Below, one piece after another: positions 49,155 to 58,103 of a DNA stretch of 64,000 bases. The stretch is from Acidobacteriota bacterium. Lineage in GTDB: Bacteria > Acidobacteriota > Thermoanaerobaculia > Multivoradales > J023. The stretch covers positions 300,899-364,898 of the forward strand of contig JAJCXR010000045.1 in NCBI GenBank assembly GCA_029263315.1, given 5' to 3'. The notes below the pieces were generated by a model. It ran no database searches. It saw only the letters and a program-made list of their open reading frames with translations, and was not told the origin of the DNA. Position 1 is the stretch's first letter. Every line of letters begins with the position of its first letter. Both the position numbers and the translations under genes were made by a program.

Positions 49155-51998
49155 TCACTGACAAGCTTCGCAATCGGGATCGTCGATGCGACAGAGCTGC
49201 GGTTGCTCGGCGGTCATCGGTGGCGCCGCATGACCGCTCGACAGGCTCGGCTCGAGCCCGCCGCTGGAGGTCTCCATGGCGGCGTCGGTGCCCTCCGCTT
49301 GGCCGGCGGCCAAGGGCGTGTACTGCCGCATTTGTGTGTAACCGAACTTGGAAGCGTCGAGGGTCGATTTCTCGATTTGTGTCGCCGCCAGGGTGCGCAA
49401 GTAATACGTTGTCTTGAGCCCCAATTTCCAGGCCGACATGTAGATGTCCGCCAGTTGCTTGCCGGAGGTGCCGAGCATGAAGACGTTGTGGGACTGGCTT
49501 TGGTCGATCCACTTGCCCCGGGCGGCGGTCAAGCGCAGGGCCCATACCGGGTCGATCTGGAAGGCTTCGCGGTATTTGCGCTTCATGCTCTCCGGCACAC
49601 CGGCGATGCTGTTGATGTTGCCGTCGAAGTACTTGATCTGATCGAGCATCTCGTCGCTCCACAGGCCGTGCTCCTTGAGCTCGGCCACCAGGTAGTGATT
49701 GACGATGGTGAACTCGCCGGAGATGTTGGCTTTGACGTAGATGTTCTTGTACAGCGGCTCGATACACGGAAAACAGCCGGAGATGTTGGCGATGGTGGCC
49801 GTTGGGGCGATCGCCATGGTGTTGGAATTGCGCATGCCGTGCTCGGCCACGTGCTCGCGCACCGGGCGCCAGTCGAGACGCGAAGTGCGCGACACCTCCA
49901 CCGGGACGCCCCTTTGCAACTCCAGCATGTCGACGGTGTCGAGGGGGAAGATGCCGCGATCCCACTTCGAGCCCTCATACGACGGGTAGGCGCCCCGCTC
50001 CTTGGCCAGTTGCGACGAGGCGAGAATTGCGTTGTAGGAGATGATCTCCTGCGTGGTGTCCGCCAAAACCAGGGCTTCCTCCGACTCGAAGGGCAAATCC
50101 ATCTGCAATAGGGCGTCCTGGAATCCCATGACGCCGAGACCGATGGGACGGTGTTGCAGGTTGGAGTTGCTGGCCTCGACGGTCGGATAGAAGTTGATGT
50201 TGATGACATTGTCGAGCATGCGAATGGCGGTGCCCACGGTGCGGGCCAAGCGCCCTTCGTCGAGGCCACCGTCCTCGATGTGCCGCATCAGGTTCACCGA
50301 GCCCAGGTTGCACACCGCCGTCTCTTCGGCGGAGGTGTTGAGGGTGATCTCGGTGCACAGGTTGGAGCTGTGGATGACGCCGACATGATCTTGCGGCGAG
50401 CGGATGTTGCAGGCGTCCTTGAAGGTCATCCACGGATGGCCCGTCTCGAACAGCATGGTCAGCATCTTGCGCCACAGGCTCTTGGCATCGAGCCGCTTCC
50501 ACAGGCGGATCTTGCCGGCCTTGGCCTGGCTTTCGTAGTGCAAATAGCGCTCTTCGAACTTGCGTCCGTAGACGCTGTGCAGATCTTCCACTTCGTCCGG
50601 TGAGAAGAGGGTCCAAGGCTCGTCGTTGAGAACCCGCTTCATGAACAGATCCGGAATCCAATTGGCGGTGTTCATGTCATGGGTGCGCCGCCGCTCGTCG
50701 CCGGTGTTCTTGCGCAGGTCTAGGAAATCCTCGATGTCGTAGTGCCAGGTTTCCAAGTAAGCGCAGGTGGCGCCCCGCCGTTTGCCGCTGCGGTTGATGG
50801 CGTTGGTGACATCGTTGGCGATCTTGAGGAAGGGGATGACCCCTTGGCTCTCCACCTTGGTGCTCTTGATCGAGGCGCCGGTGGCGCGGATGTTCGACCA
50901 GTCGTTGCCGATGCCGCCGGACCACTTGGAGAGCTGTGAGTTGTCGCCCAGGCATTTGAAAATGTGCTTGAGATCGTCCTCGACGGTGGTCAGATAACAG
51001 GACGACAGCTGCGGGTGCGGCGTGCCGGCGTGGAAAAGGGTGGGGGTCGAGGGCACGTAGAGAAGCTGCGACATCAGCTCATAGAACTCGATGGCCCAGT
51101 CCTCGGGCTGCTCCTCTTCGATCGCCAACCCCATGGCGACCCGCATCCAGAAGCCCTGGGGCAGCTCGGCGGCCAAGTCGTCTTGGCGGATGAAGTAGCG
51201 CTCGTAGAGGGTTTGAATGCCAAGGAACTGAAACAGCAAGTCCCGTTCCGGGCGCAAGGCAGCGCTCAGCCGTTCGAGATCCAGTTTGCCGAGACGCTCG
51301 TCCAGGTGACCGGTCTCGATCTTCTTCTGAATCCCCTCGACGAACGTCTGGCGGTAGGCATCATCCAACTCGCCCTCGCCGATGGAGCGGCCCATGACCT
51401 CCTTGTAGAGGTGCTGCAGGAGGAGCCGGGCCGCCAGATAGCTGTGGGCCGGGTCGTGCTCGATGAAGTCGGCGGCGGCCAGCACCATCGCCCGGTCCAG
51501 CTGCTCGGTGGAGGCACCGTCGAAGATGTTCTTGATGACTTCCTTGACGATGTCGTCGAAGCGCAATCCGTCGCCCAGGCCACGGGCCGTCCGCTCGAGC
51601 GCCAGGTGCACCTTCTTGACATTGAGCAACTGGACGGTGCCGTTGCGCTTGGTGACCGTCAGGCGACCGAGCTTGGCGCTCTCCATGGTCCGTTCTTTGG
51701 CCTGTTCCCTCGCCTTCTCCCGCTCGGCCCGATAGAGGATGTAGGTCTTGGCAATTTCGTAGTGCTGGGCCTTGACCAGATGCTTCTCCACGATGTCTTG
51801 GACATTCTCGACATTGGGGTAGAAGTCGAGGAACCGTCCTTGGATCTCGTCGTGAATCGATTCCACCAGGGCGTCGAGCCTGTCGTCAGCCAAAACTTTG
51901 TGGGAGGCGACGACAGCCTTTCTGATGGCATTGCGGATGCGGATGGCGTCGAAGGTGACGACTTCTCCGTTCCGCTTGACGATTCTGAGGTCCTGCAT
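49155..51998 (-). CDS. nrdA: Ribonucleotide-diphosphate reductase subunit alpha with two ATP-cones
   Basis: Large catalytic subunit reducing ribonucleoside diphosphates, 947 residues. Two successive ATP-cone domains are seen: DLRIVKRNGEVVTFD at the N-terminus, and RLTVTKRNGTVQLLNVKKV near residue 113. The catalytic barrel includes LSSCYLTTVEDDLKHIF, GGIGNDWSNIRATGA, SSNLCTEITLNTSAEETAVC, GMRNSNTMAIAPTATIANI and GCFPCIEPLYKNIYVK. The C-terminal redox cysteines are in DPDCEACQ. The ATG at 51998 has GGAGGA upstream. nrdB follows 155 bases downstream. Double cones fit the chlamydial-type class Ic enzyme and suggest dATP-based inhibition. Confidence 0.96.
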   Translation of the reverse strand: MQDLRIVKRNGEVVTFDAIRIRNAIRKAVVASHKVLADDRLDALVESIHDEIQGRFLDFYPNVENVQDIVEKHLVKAQHYEIAKTYILYRAEREKAREQAKERTMESAKLGRLTVTKRNGTVQLLNVKKVHLALERTARGLGDGLRFDDIVKEVIKNIFDGASTEQLDRAMVLAAADFIEHDPAHSYLAARLLLQHLYKEVMGRSIGEGELDDAYRQTFVEGIQKKIETGHLDERLGKLDLERLSAALRPERDLLFQFLGIQTLYERYFIRQDDLAAELPQGFWMRVAMGLAIEEEQPEDWAIEFYELMSQLLYVPSTPTLFHAGTPHPQLSSCYLTTVEDDLKHIFKCLGDNSQLSKWSGGIGNDWSNIRATGASIKSTKVESQGVIPFLKIANDVTNAINRSGKRRGATCAYLETWHYDIEDFLDLRKNTGDERRRTHDMNTANWIPDLFMKRVLNDEPWTLFSPDEVEDLHSVYGRKFEERYLHYESQAKAGKIRLWKRLDAKSLWRKMLTMLFETGHPWMTFKDACNIRSPQDHVGVIHSSNLCTEITLNTSAEETAVCNLGSVNLMRHIEDGGLDEGRLARTVGTAIRMLDNVININFYPTVEASNSNLQHRPIGLGVMGFQDALLQMDLPFESEEALVLADTTQEIISYNAILASSQLAKERGAYPSYEGSKWDRGIFPLDTVDMLELQRGVPVEVSRTSRLDWRPVREHVAEHGMRNSNTMAIAPTATIANISGCFPCIEPLYKNIYVKANISGEFTIVNHYLVAELKEHGLWSDEMLDQIKYFDGNINSIAGVPESMKRKYREAFQIDPVWALRLTAARGKWIDQSQSHNVFMLGTSGKQLADIYMSAWKLGLKTTYYLRTLAATQIEKSTLDASKFGYTQMRQYTPLAAGQAEGTDAAMETSSGGLEPSLSSGHAAPPMTAEQPQLCRIDDPDCEACQ

Positions 51999-52618
51999 CT
52001 CAACGTCCTCCGAGGATTCCTGGTGGCCAGGTCTGGGGTAAATTTTCTGGGCGTGACCTCACCCGAAGGTGAGGTCCGCTCTTAAGGCCTTGCAGGGTCG
52101 GGTCGCTGCGTTGGCGGCGGGCCGGAGGCGACAGTGGGTGCCTGAACGTCAGATCCGCTTTCCCGGGTCGAGCATCGACGCCCGTTGGCGTCTCATCGGA
52201 GACTCAGGGGATCTGGCCGGTCGGTAACCGCATCGTCGGCGAATCTGTTCCCCATGACCGGTAACCACTCCCCAAGGCCCGATTTAACTCAACGTATCCC
52301 ATATGCAAGTTGTGCTATAGCTTACTGGAAGCTTCGACGAAAGTACAAGATATAGTTGGGGGCTGTCAAGCGCACCCTACATAAAGGGGTGAAGTGTCCA
52401 AGTGTCGATATCTCAAAGGCTTCGGCGACGGGCAAACGGTCGCCCTCCGATCCTGCGGCGCCGTTGCCGTCGGCCTCGCGAGCCCCTTGCCATGAGGGTC
52501 TGAGCAAGGCAGCAAAAATTTGCTGCGAAAGCTCAAAGAAGGGACAAGCCGATAGGCCCCGGGCATGGCGTCCGCAGGATATCGGGTCGATGGCGATGTG
52601 GACGAATCTGTGACTGGT
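51999..52618. other. Intergenic leader region upstream of nrdA
   Basis: About 620 bases with no convincing gene. It must contain the nrdA promoter and perhaps regulatory sites; a palindrome-like ACAAGATATAGTTGGG at 52345-52360 and TTGTGCTATAGCTTAC at 52310-52325 faintly resemble NrdR boxes but are poor matches. A strong hairpin near the nrdA start is listed separately. The far side adjoins the 3' end of creD. Confidence 0.5.
52055..52076 (-). promoter_or_regulatory. Strong hairpin in the nrdA leader
   Basis: Perfect 9-bp inverted repeat GACCTCACC/GGTGAGGTC with a four-base loop (CGAA on the + strand), centred about 65 bases upstream of the nrdA start codon. There is no following U-tract in either direction, so it is more likely a leader structure or protein site than a terminator. 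Role unknown. Confidence 0.6.
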
Positions 52619-53959
52619 CTATCTGCCTGGCTCGGCGATCGGGACGCTCGCCCGCTTCAGGTTGTACCAATCGAGGTTGCGGGTGCTGTACATGACGGTG
52701 CCGAGGGCGGCGAAGAGCAGCGTCGAGCCGAGCACCAGGGCGTAGGTTTCGAGCTGCACCAAGACATAGAGCGTCGCGTAGAGGGCGGCGAGGGTGCCGC
52801 CGAGCACCAGAGCCCGTCGCCTTGCGGCCAGCACCTTGGCGCTGTAGGCGGTGATCAGCCCACAGCAGGCCGCGGCGGCGATCACATAGGCGGCGTCGAA
52901 CCCCAAGTGCTCGGAGAAAGACAGCAACAGCAGGTAGAAGATGCAACTGGCGCTGCCGACCATCAGATATTGCAAGGCATGGATGCGCAGCCCGTTGAGC
53001 AATTCGAAGAGGGCGAAGAGGCCAAAGGTCAGGCCGATGAACAGGATGGCGTACTTGGTGCAACGGCTCACCTGTTGGTAGAAGTCCAGGGCCGGCAGGA
53101 AGACGACCCCGAAGGAGGCCCCGGCGAGGCCGTGCTCGAGGGCGGCCGGCGGATCTTCGCTGCTCCAGGTTTGTGGAAATCGCCGAGCGAAATGGGGAAT
53201 CGACCAGCGGGCTGCGAAGCCGTCGGCATCGACCTTGGAGGTGGTGGGCAGGAAGTTGCCTTGGAAGCTGGGGTCCGCCCACGGCGAGATGATCTCCACC
53301 TCGGTGCGTCGAGCCAAGGGTAGGACATCGAGCTGATGGCTGCCCCGAAGCTCGAGCAGCAAGCTCATGTCGCCGCCGCCGGGCGGTATTTCCGCCGGTC
53401 GGTGCAGCACCAAGGCTTCGTCGATCCAAGCGGCGTCCGGGGCCTCGGCGTCCGCCTCCACCGTCTCCCCCAGCCAAACCCACTCGGGGCTCGAGGTGAT
53501 GCCCCGCAACTCACTGACCGAAAACAGCAGCTTGGCGTCGGGCCACAGGAGCTCGTCCTGTCGCAGGTGGAAGCGCTCGGTGTCGACGGCGGAGAAGCGG
53601 CTGCTGATCTCCACCCGGGTGGTGTAGACGATACTGCTGAACAGCCCCCGTCGGCGGACCTCGGGCGTCACCTGCGCCCGGATGTCCAGGGCCTCCGGCA
53701 GCACCACGAGATGCTCGCGATAGTTGCGTTCGATACCCTTGGCATCGAGCCGGGGCCGCAGGTAGGGGATGATGAGAAGCGGGCCGCCCAGGGTCTGGCG
53801 GCCGGCCCAACGGCGCTGAATCTCGTCTTCCACCGTCGACTGACGGACCTGCCGTTCGTGGATCAATCCGGTGATGCTGACCATCGGGATGAGTAACATC
53901 AGGATGATGAAGACGACCAGCAGAAGCTTCAGCAAGACGTTAGAATGGGCTTTCTGCAT
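52619..53959 (-). CDS. creD: Inner membrane protein CreD-like
   Basis: Protein of 446 residues resembling CreD. An N-terminal membrane helix (KLLLVVFIILMLLIPMVSITGLI) precedes the conserved RQVRQSTVEDEIQRRWAGRQTLGGPLLIIP. A long periplasmic domain follows, then at least five membrane segments in the C-terminal third (TKYAILFIGLTFGLFALFELLNGLRIHALQYLMVGSASC and following). CreD is controlled by CreBC in enterics; no two-component genes are nearby. The ATG has AAGGAG upstream. Divergent from the M28 peptidase gene. Confidence 0.92.
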   Translation of the reverse strand: MQKAHSNVLLKLLLVVFIILMLLIPMVSITGLIHERQVRQSTVEDEIQRRWAGRQTLGGPLLIIPYLRPRLDAKGIERNYREHLVVLPEALDIRAQVTPEVRRRGLFSSIVYTTRVEISSRFSAVDTERFHLRQDELLWPDAKLLFSVSELRGITSSPEWVWLGETVEADAEAPDAAWIDEALVLHRPAEIPPGGGDMSLLLELRGSHQLDVLPLARRTEVEIISPWADPSFQGNFLPTTSKVDADGFAARWSIPHFARRFPQTWSSEDPPAALEHGLAGASFGVVFLPALDFYQQVSRCTKYAILFIGLTFGLFALFELLNGLRIHALQYLMVGSASCIFYLLLLSFSEHLGFDAAYVIAAAACCGLITAYSAKVLAARRRALVLGGTLAALYATLYVLVQLETYALVLGSTLLFAALGTVMYSTRNLDWYNLKRASVPIAEPGR

Positions 53960-54171
53960 TGGGTTCTCCTTGCGCCGCGGCGGCGATTGCGAGACGTTGT
54001 CACCAACGTTGCGGTTTGCGGTTTGCTCACTGCCCCCATTGCAATGCAGGGATCGGTGGCCGACGGGGCACCGACGGGGAAAAGTTGCGGAAGATTGTGG
54101 CGAGAACGTGTCGTTACACCACCGGTCGAGATCGCTCCCTACACCTTCGGTGCGGAGCTTAGGAGATATGT

Positions 54172-57117
54172 ATGACCAGTTGTCTAGGGTTGCCGAGTTG
54201 TCGATCGCTGTCGTCGATGGGACGCCGTCTGGGCTTGTCCCAGGGTGTTGCGGTCTTGGGTCGGGTGGTGTGGGTTTGCGTCCTGGTGTTGGGCGCCGTG
54301 CATGCGGGCGCCGCGCATGCGGGCGCCGAGGATGCGGGCGCCGAGGATGTGGCGGCGGCGGCCGACGGCGAGGCGCCAGCGCTGCGCCATGATGGGGAGA
54401 CCCACTTGACCGAGATCCGTCAGCTGACCTTCGTCGGTGAGAACGCCGAAGCCTATTGGTCGCCCGCCGGTGACGAGCTGATTTTGCAATCCACCTCGCC
54501 GCCCTACGAGTGCGACCAGATCTTTCGCCTCGACATTGATCGACCCGGGGAGCTGGAGCTGGTGAGCACCGGTCGCGGTCGCACCACCTGTGCCTATTTT
54601 CATGCCCAGGGGGAGCGCCTGCTCTACGCCTCCACCCACGCCGCCGACGCCGCCTGTCCGCCGGTGCCGGATCACTCGAAGGGTTATGTCTGGCCCCTCT
54701 ATGACAGCTTCGAGATCTACAGCGCTGCCCTCGACGGCAGTGATCTCGTCGCCTTGACCGACAACGCCGTCTACGACGCCGAGGCCACCGTCTGCTCCCA
54801 GGACGGCGCCATCCTCTTCACCTCGACCCGCGATGGGGATCTGGACCTCTACCGCATGGACGCCGACGGCAGCAACGTGCAACGGCTCACCGAGACGCCG
54901 GGATACGACGGCGGAGCCTTCTTTTCCGCCGACTGCTCCCGCATCGTCTGGCGCGCCTCCCGTCCCCAGGAGGGGCCCGAGCTGGAGGACTACCAGGCCC
55001 TGCTGGCCCAAGGCTTGGTACGTCCGAGCAAGCTCGAGATCTTCGTCGCCAATGCCGACGGCAGCGAAGCGCGGCAGGTGACCTATCTCGGGGCCGCCAG
55101 CTTCGCGCCGTATTTCTTTCCGGACGGTCAGCGCATCATCTTTTCGTCCAATTACGGGGACGCCCGAGGGCGGGAGTTCGACATCTGGGCCATCGATGTC
55201 GATGGCACCGACCTCGAACGGGTGACCTTCGCCCCCGGCTTCGACGGCTTCCCCATGTTCTCCCCCGACGGTCGACACCTGGCCTTCGCCTCCAACCGCA
55301 ACCAGGCCCAGCCAGGCTGGACCGATGTTTACGTCGCCCGTTGGCAACCGGGGCCCGCAGCCGAGACGCCCACCGCCGAGGCGCCTACGGCGCTGCAAGG
55401 TGATGGGGCAGGGCGCGCTGAGGACAGGTTGGCGGCCGAGGTGGCGTGGCTGGCCGACGACGCCCGACAGGGTCGCGGTATCGGTACCGCCGGGCTCGAC
55501 GAAGCGGCCCAGTGGCTGGCCAAGGGTTTCGCCGATCTGGGTCTCGAAGCGGCCGGTGAGGAGGGGAGTTTCCTGCAAGCCTTTCAAGTGCCGGTGGCCG
55601 TCGAGGCGGCGGACGGTACGGCCCTGTCGGTCGACGGCAAGACGGTCGCGGCCGATGACTTCTCCGTCGCCACCAGCTCGAGCAGCGGCACGGCCAGCGG
55701 CGAGATCGTCGCCGTCGGTTTTGGCATCAGCGCCGCCGCCGACGAAGCGGGTTTCGACTATGACGACTATGCCGGTCTCGATGTGGACGGCAAGGTGGTG
55801 CTCATCCGCCGCTTCACGCCGGAGCACGAGAGCTTTGTCGGCCGCGACCATGTCGACCGTCGCCGCCGCTTCGGTGACTTGCGCTACAAGGCCTGGAATG
55901 CCCGGGAGCACGGCGCCGCCGGGGTCTTGATCGCCGATTTGCCGTCGCCGGGGGAGGATGGCGAGGTGCCGGCGGAGGCGCCCTTGCCGAGCCTGCGGGT
56001 GACGATGAGCAGCGATGCGGGGTTGCCGGTGATGATTCTGCGCCGCAGCTTGGCGGCGCCCTTGCTCGAGGGTAACCACCGGGTGGAGATGACGACGGTG
56101 CTGCATGTCGAGGAACAAACGGCCCACAATGTGGTGGCCCGGCTGCCGGCCGGGGCGGCGACGCCCCAGGCCGGAGCGGTGGTCATCGGAGCCCATTACG
56201 ATCATCTGGGGTTGGGCGGTGCGGGTTCCCTGGAACCGGATGCCGAGGAACCGCACAACGGGGCCGACGACAACGCTTCGGGTACCGCCGCCCTGCTGCA
56301 TATCGGCCGTCAATTGATCGCCCGGCGCCAGGAGCTGCAACGGGATGTCTACCTGGTGGCCTTCTCCGGTGAGGAATCGGGCCTTCGGGGCTCGACCCAC
56401 TTCACCCGCCATCCGCCGGCCGGCCTGGGCTTTGAGGGCGACGACGGCTCAACGCCCTTGGCGATGCTCAATCTCGACATGGTGGGGCGCCTGCGCAACA
56501 ACCGGGTGGCCGCCCTGGGGGCCGGCTCGGCGGCCGAATGGGGCGATATCCTGCCGTCCCTGTGCCGGGGTGTGGGCATCGACTGCGACCTGGGGGGCGA
56601 CGGTTACGGTCCGTCGGATCAAACGCCGTTTTTTGCCGCCGGGGTGCCAGTGCTGCATTTCTTCACCGGCTCCCACAGCGAATATCATCGGCCGGCGGAC
56701 GATGCCGAGCTGCTCAACTATAGTGGTTTGGCACGCATTGGCGACTTGGTGAGCGAGGTGGCCTTGACCGTGGCGGCGCGGCCGGAAGCCCTGACCTACG
56801 TCTCCGCGGCGGCGCCCCTGAGCGGTGGTGACAGCCGTTCCTTCGGCGCCTCCATGGGCACCATCCCCGACTATGCCGACGATCGTCCCGGCGTCTTGCT
56901 GGCCGGCACCCGTCCCGGGGGCCCGGCGGAACGGGCGGGTTTGCAGCGCGGGGATCGCTTGGTGGAGCTCGATGGTCACGAAGTCCGGGATATCTACGAC
57001 TTCATGTATGTGCTGCGGCGCGCCAAACCCGGGGAATCGGCGGTGGTGGTGGTGGATCGTCAGGGCCATCGCCTGGCCCTCGAAGTGACCTTCGGTCAGA
57101 GCGAGCGGGGCCGCTGA
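54172..57117 (+). CDS. TolB-like propeller, M28 aminopeptidase and PDZ protein, secreted
   Basis: Multidomain exported zinc peptidase, 981 residues. The signal peptide is a long hydrophobic stretch (VAVLGRVVWVCVLVLGAVHAG) extended by 15-base-repeat-encoded AHAGA/EDAGA units. A TolB/PD40-like propeller (about 75-400) has repeats such as YWSPAGDELILQS and PMFSPDGRHLAFASNRN. A PA-like inserted domain (about 500-640) sits inside the M28 fold, whose zinc residues are in GAHYDHLGLGG, GADDNASGTA, FSGEESGL, NLDMVGR and HSEYHRPADD. A PDZ domain ends the protein (GGPAERAGLQRGDRLVELDG). Start ATG with AGGAG upstream. It probably degrades peptides at the cell surface. Confidence 0.93.
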   Translation: MTSCLGLPSCRSLSSMGRRLGLSQGVAVLGRVVWVCVLVLGAVHAGAAHAGAEDAGAEDVAAAADGEAPALRHDGETHLTEIRQLTFVGENAEAYWSPAGDELILQSTSPPYECDQIFRLDIDRPGELELVSTGRGRTTCAYFHAQGERLLYASTHAADAACPPVPDHSKGYVWPLYDSFEIYSAALDGSDLVALTDNAVYDAEATVCSQDGAILFTSTRDGDLDLYRMDADGSNVQRLTETPGYDGGAFFSADCSRIVWRASRPQEGPELEDYQALLAQGLVRPSKLEIFVANADGSEARQVTYLGAASFAPYFFPDGQRIIFSSNYGDARGREFDIWAIDVDGTDLERVTFAPGFDGFPMFSPDGRHLAFASNRNQAQPGWTDVYVARWQPGPAAETPTAEAPTALQGDGAGRAEDRLAAEVAWLADDARQGRGIGTAGLDEAAQWLAKGFADLGLEAAGEEGSFLQAFQVPVAVEAADGTALSVDGKTVAADDFSVATSSSSGTASGEIVAVGFGISAAADEAGFDYDDYAGLDVDGKVVLIRRFTPEHESFVGRDHVDRRRRFGDLRYKAWNAREHGAAGVLIADLPSPGEDGEVPAEAPLPSLRVTMSSDAGLPVMILRRSLAAPLLEGNHRVEMTTVLHVEEQTAHNVVARLPAGAATPQAGAVVIGAHYDHLGLGGAGSLEPDAEEPHNGADDNASGTAALLHIGRQLIARRQELQRDVYLVAFSGEESGLRGSTHFTRHPPAGLGFEGDDGSTPLAMLNLDMVGRLRNNRVAALGAGSAAEWGDILPSLCRGVGIDCDLGGDGYGPSDQTPFFAAGVPVLHFFTGSHSEYHRPADDAELLNYSGLARIGDLVSEVALTVAARPEALTYVSAAAPLSGGDSRSFGASMGTIPDYADDRPGVLLAGTRPGGPAERAGLQRGDRLVELDGHEVRDIYDFMYVLRRAKPGESAVVVVDRQGHRLALEVTFGQSERGR
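54291..54350 (+). repeat. 15-bp tandem repeat in a signal-peptide coding region
   Basis: Four units of GGGCGCCGAGGATGC-type (54291-54305, 54306-54320, 54321-54335, 54336-54350), with the first two carrying small changes. They encode a GAxHA/GAEDA repeat just after the hydrophobic core of the M28 peptidase signal peptide. Confidence 0.9.
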
Positions 57118-57164
57118 GCGCGGCCGACGCGGCGCCGACCTGACGATTGACGATGTGACGATCG

Positions 57165-58103
57165 ATGATGCGACGTTTTCTTCCCCACGCCCAGATCTTG
57201 GCCGCCGCCTTGCTTTTCTCCACCGGCGGCATGGGGGTCAAGAGCTGCGGCCTGACGGCGGCTCAGGTGGCCAGCTTCCGCTGCGGCATCGCCGCCCTGA
57301 CGCTGCTCGTCTGCCTGCCTTGGCTGCTGCGGGCGACCCGTCCGGCCGGTACTCTGGAGGCGGCGACTGCGGCCGGCGCCGCCCTGGGATGGCGCCATGC
57401 TCTGGTGGGGTTGCTCTACGCCACCACCCTGATTTCCTTTGTGCTGGCCAATAAGGCGACCTCGGCGTCCAACGCCATCTTTTTACAGTCGACGGCGCCG
57501 CTCTACATCTTCCTCCTCGCCCCGTGGTTGCTGGGGGAGCGGCAGCGGCGTAGCGACATCGTGATGATGCTCCTCTTGGCCTTGGGCATGGCTTTCCTCT
57601 TGCTCGGCCAAGTGGAGGTCACCGCCGTGGCTCCGGCGCCCCTGCAGGGCAATTTGTTGGCGGCCCTGGGGGGCCTGGCCTGGGCGGGCACCTTGATGGG
57701 GTTGCGCCTCTTCTCCGGCCCCAGCGGAGCGGAGGGATCGGTCAAAGCGGTGATCATCGGCAACCTGCTGGGTTTCTTGCTGGTGCTACCCTGGGCCTTG
57801 CCGGTGTTGGTGGTGTCCACCCAAGATGTGCTCTGGATGCTCTACCTGGGGGTGTTTCAGGTGGGCCTGGCCTATCTGCTGCTGACCCGTGGCCTGCGCC
57901 ATCTGTCGGCCTTCGACGCCGCCATCCTGCTGCTGGTGGAGCCCCTGTGCAATCCGGTTTGGGCCTACTTGGTGCATTCCGAGGTGCCCAGGGGGCTTGC
58001 CCTGGTGGGGGCGCTGATCATCCTGGCGGTGACGGCTATCCGTCCGTTCCTGCAGCGACGATCCAGTCAAAGGCGGCCGATACGGGGGGTGGCCCATGGC
58101 TGA
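57165..58103 (+). CDS. EamA-family drug/metabolite transporter
   Basis: DMT-type exporter, 312 residues, with about ten membrane helices forming two EamA repeats. LAAALLFSTGGMGVKSCGLTAAQVASFRC opens the first; FLQSTAPLYIFLLAPWLLGERQR and GNLLAALGGLAWAGTLMGLRLFSG follow. The second repeat ends LLLVEPLCNPVWAYLVHSEVPRGLALVGALIILAV. ATG codons at 57165 and 57168 are both possible. It overlaps manA by 8 bases, so co-translation is likely, though no functional link between the two is obvious. Confidence 0.93.
   Translation: MMRRFLPHAQILAAALLFSTGGMGVKSCGLTAAQVASFRCGIAALTLLVCLPWLLRATRPAGTLEAATAAGAALGWRHALVGLLYATTLISFVLANKATSASNAIFLQSTAPLYIFLLAPWLLGERQRRSDIVMMLLLALGMAFLLLGQVEVTAVAPAPLQGNLLAALGGLAWAGTLMGLRLFSGPSGAEGSVKAVIIGNLLGFLLVLPWALPVLVVSTQDVLWMLYLGVFQVGLAYLLLTRGLRHLSAFDAAILLLVEPLCNPVWAYLVHSEVPRGLALVGALIILAVTAIRPFLQRRSSQRRPIRGVAHG

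Noticed and set aside
52310..52360. Pair of NrdR boxes upstream of nrdA
   Set aside because: Best 16-mers match the consensus at only about 10 of 16 positions and the centre spacing of 35 bases is off; kept only as a weak remark.
54184..56412. 742-residue open frame on the minus strand inside the M28 peptidase gene
   Set aside because: Rich in Gly/Arg/His, no motif, antisense to an unambiguous peptidase; a GC-rich shadow frame.
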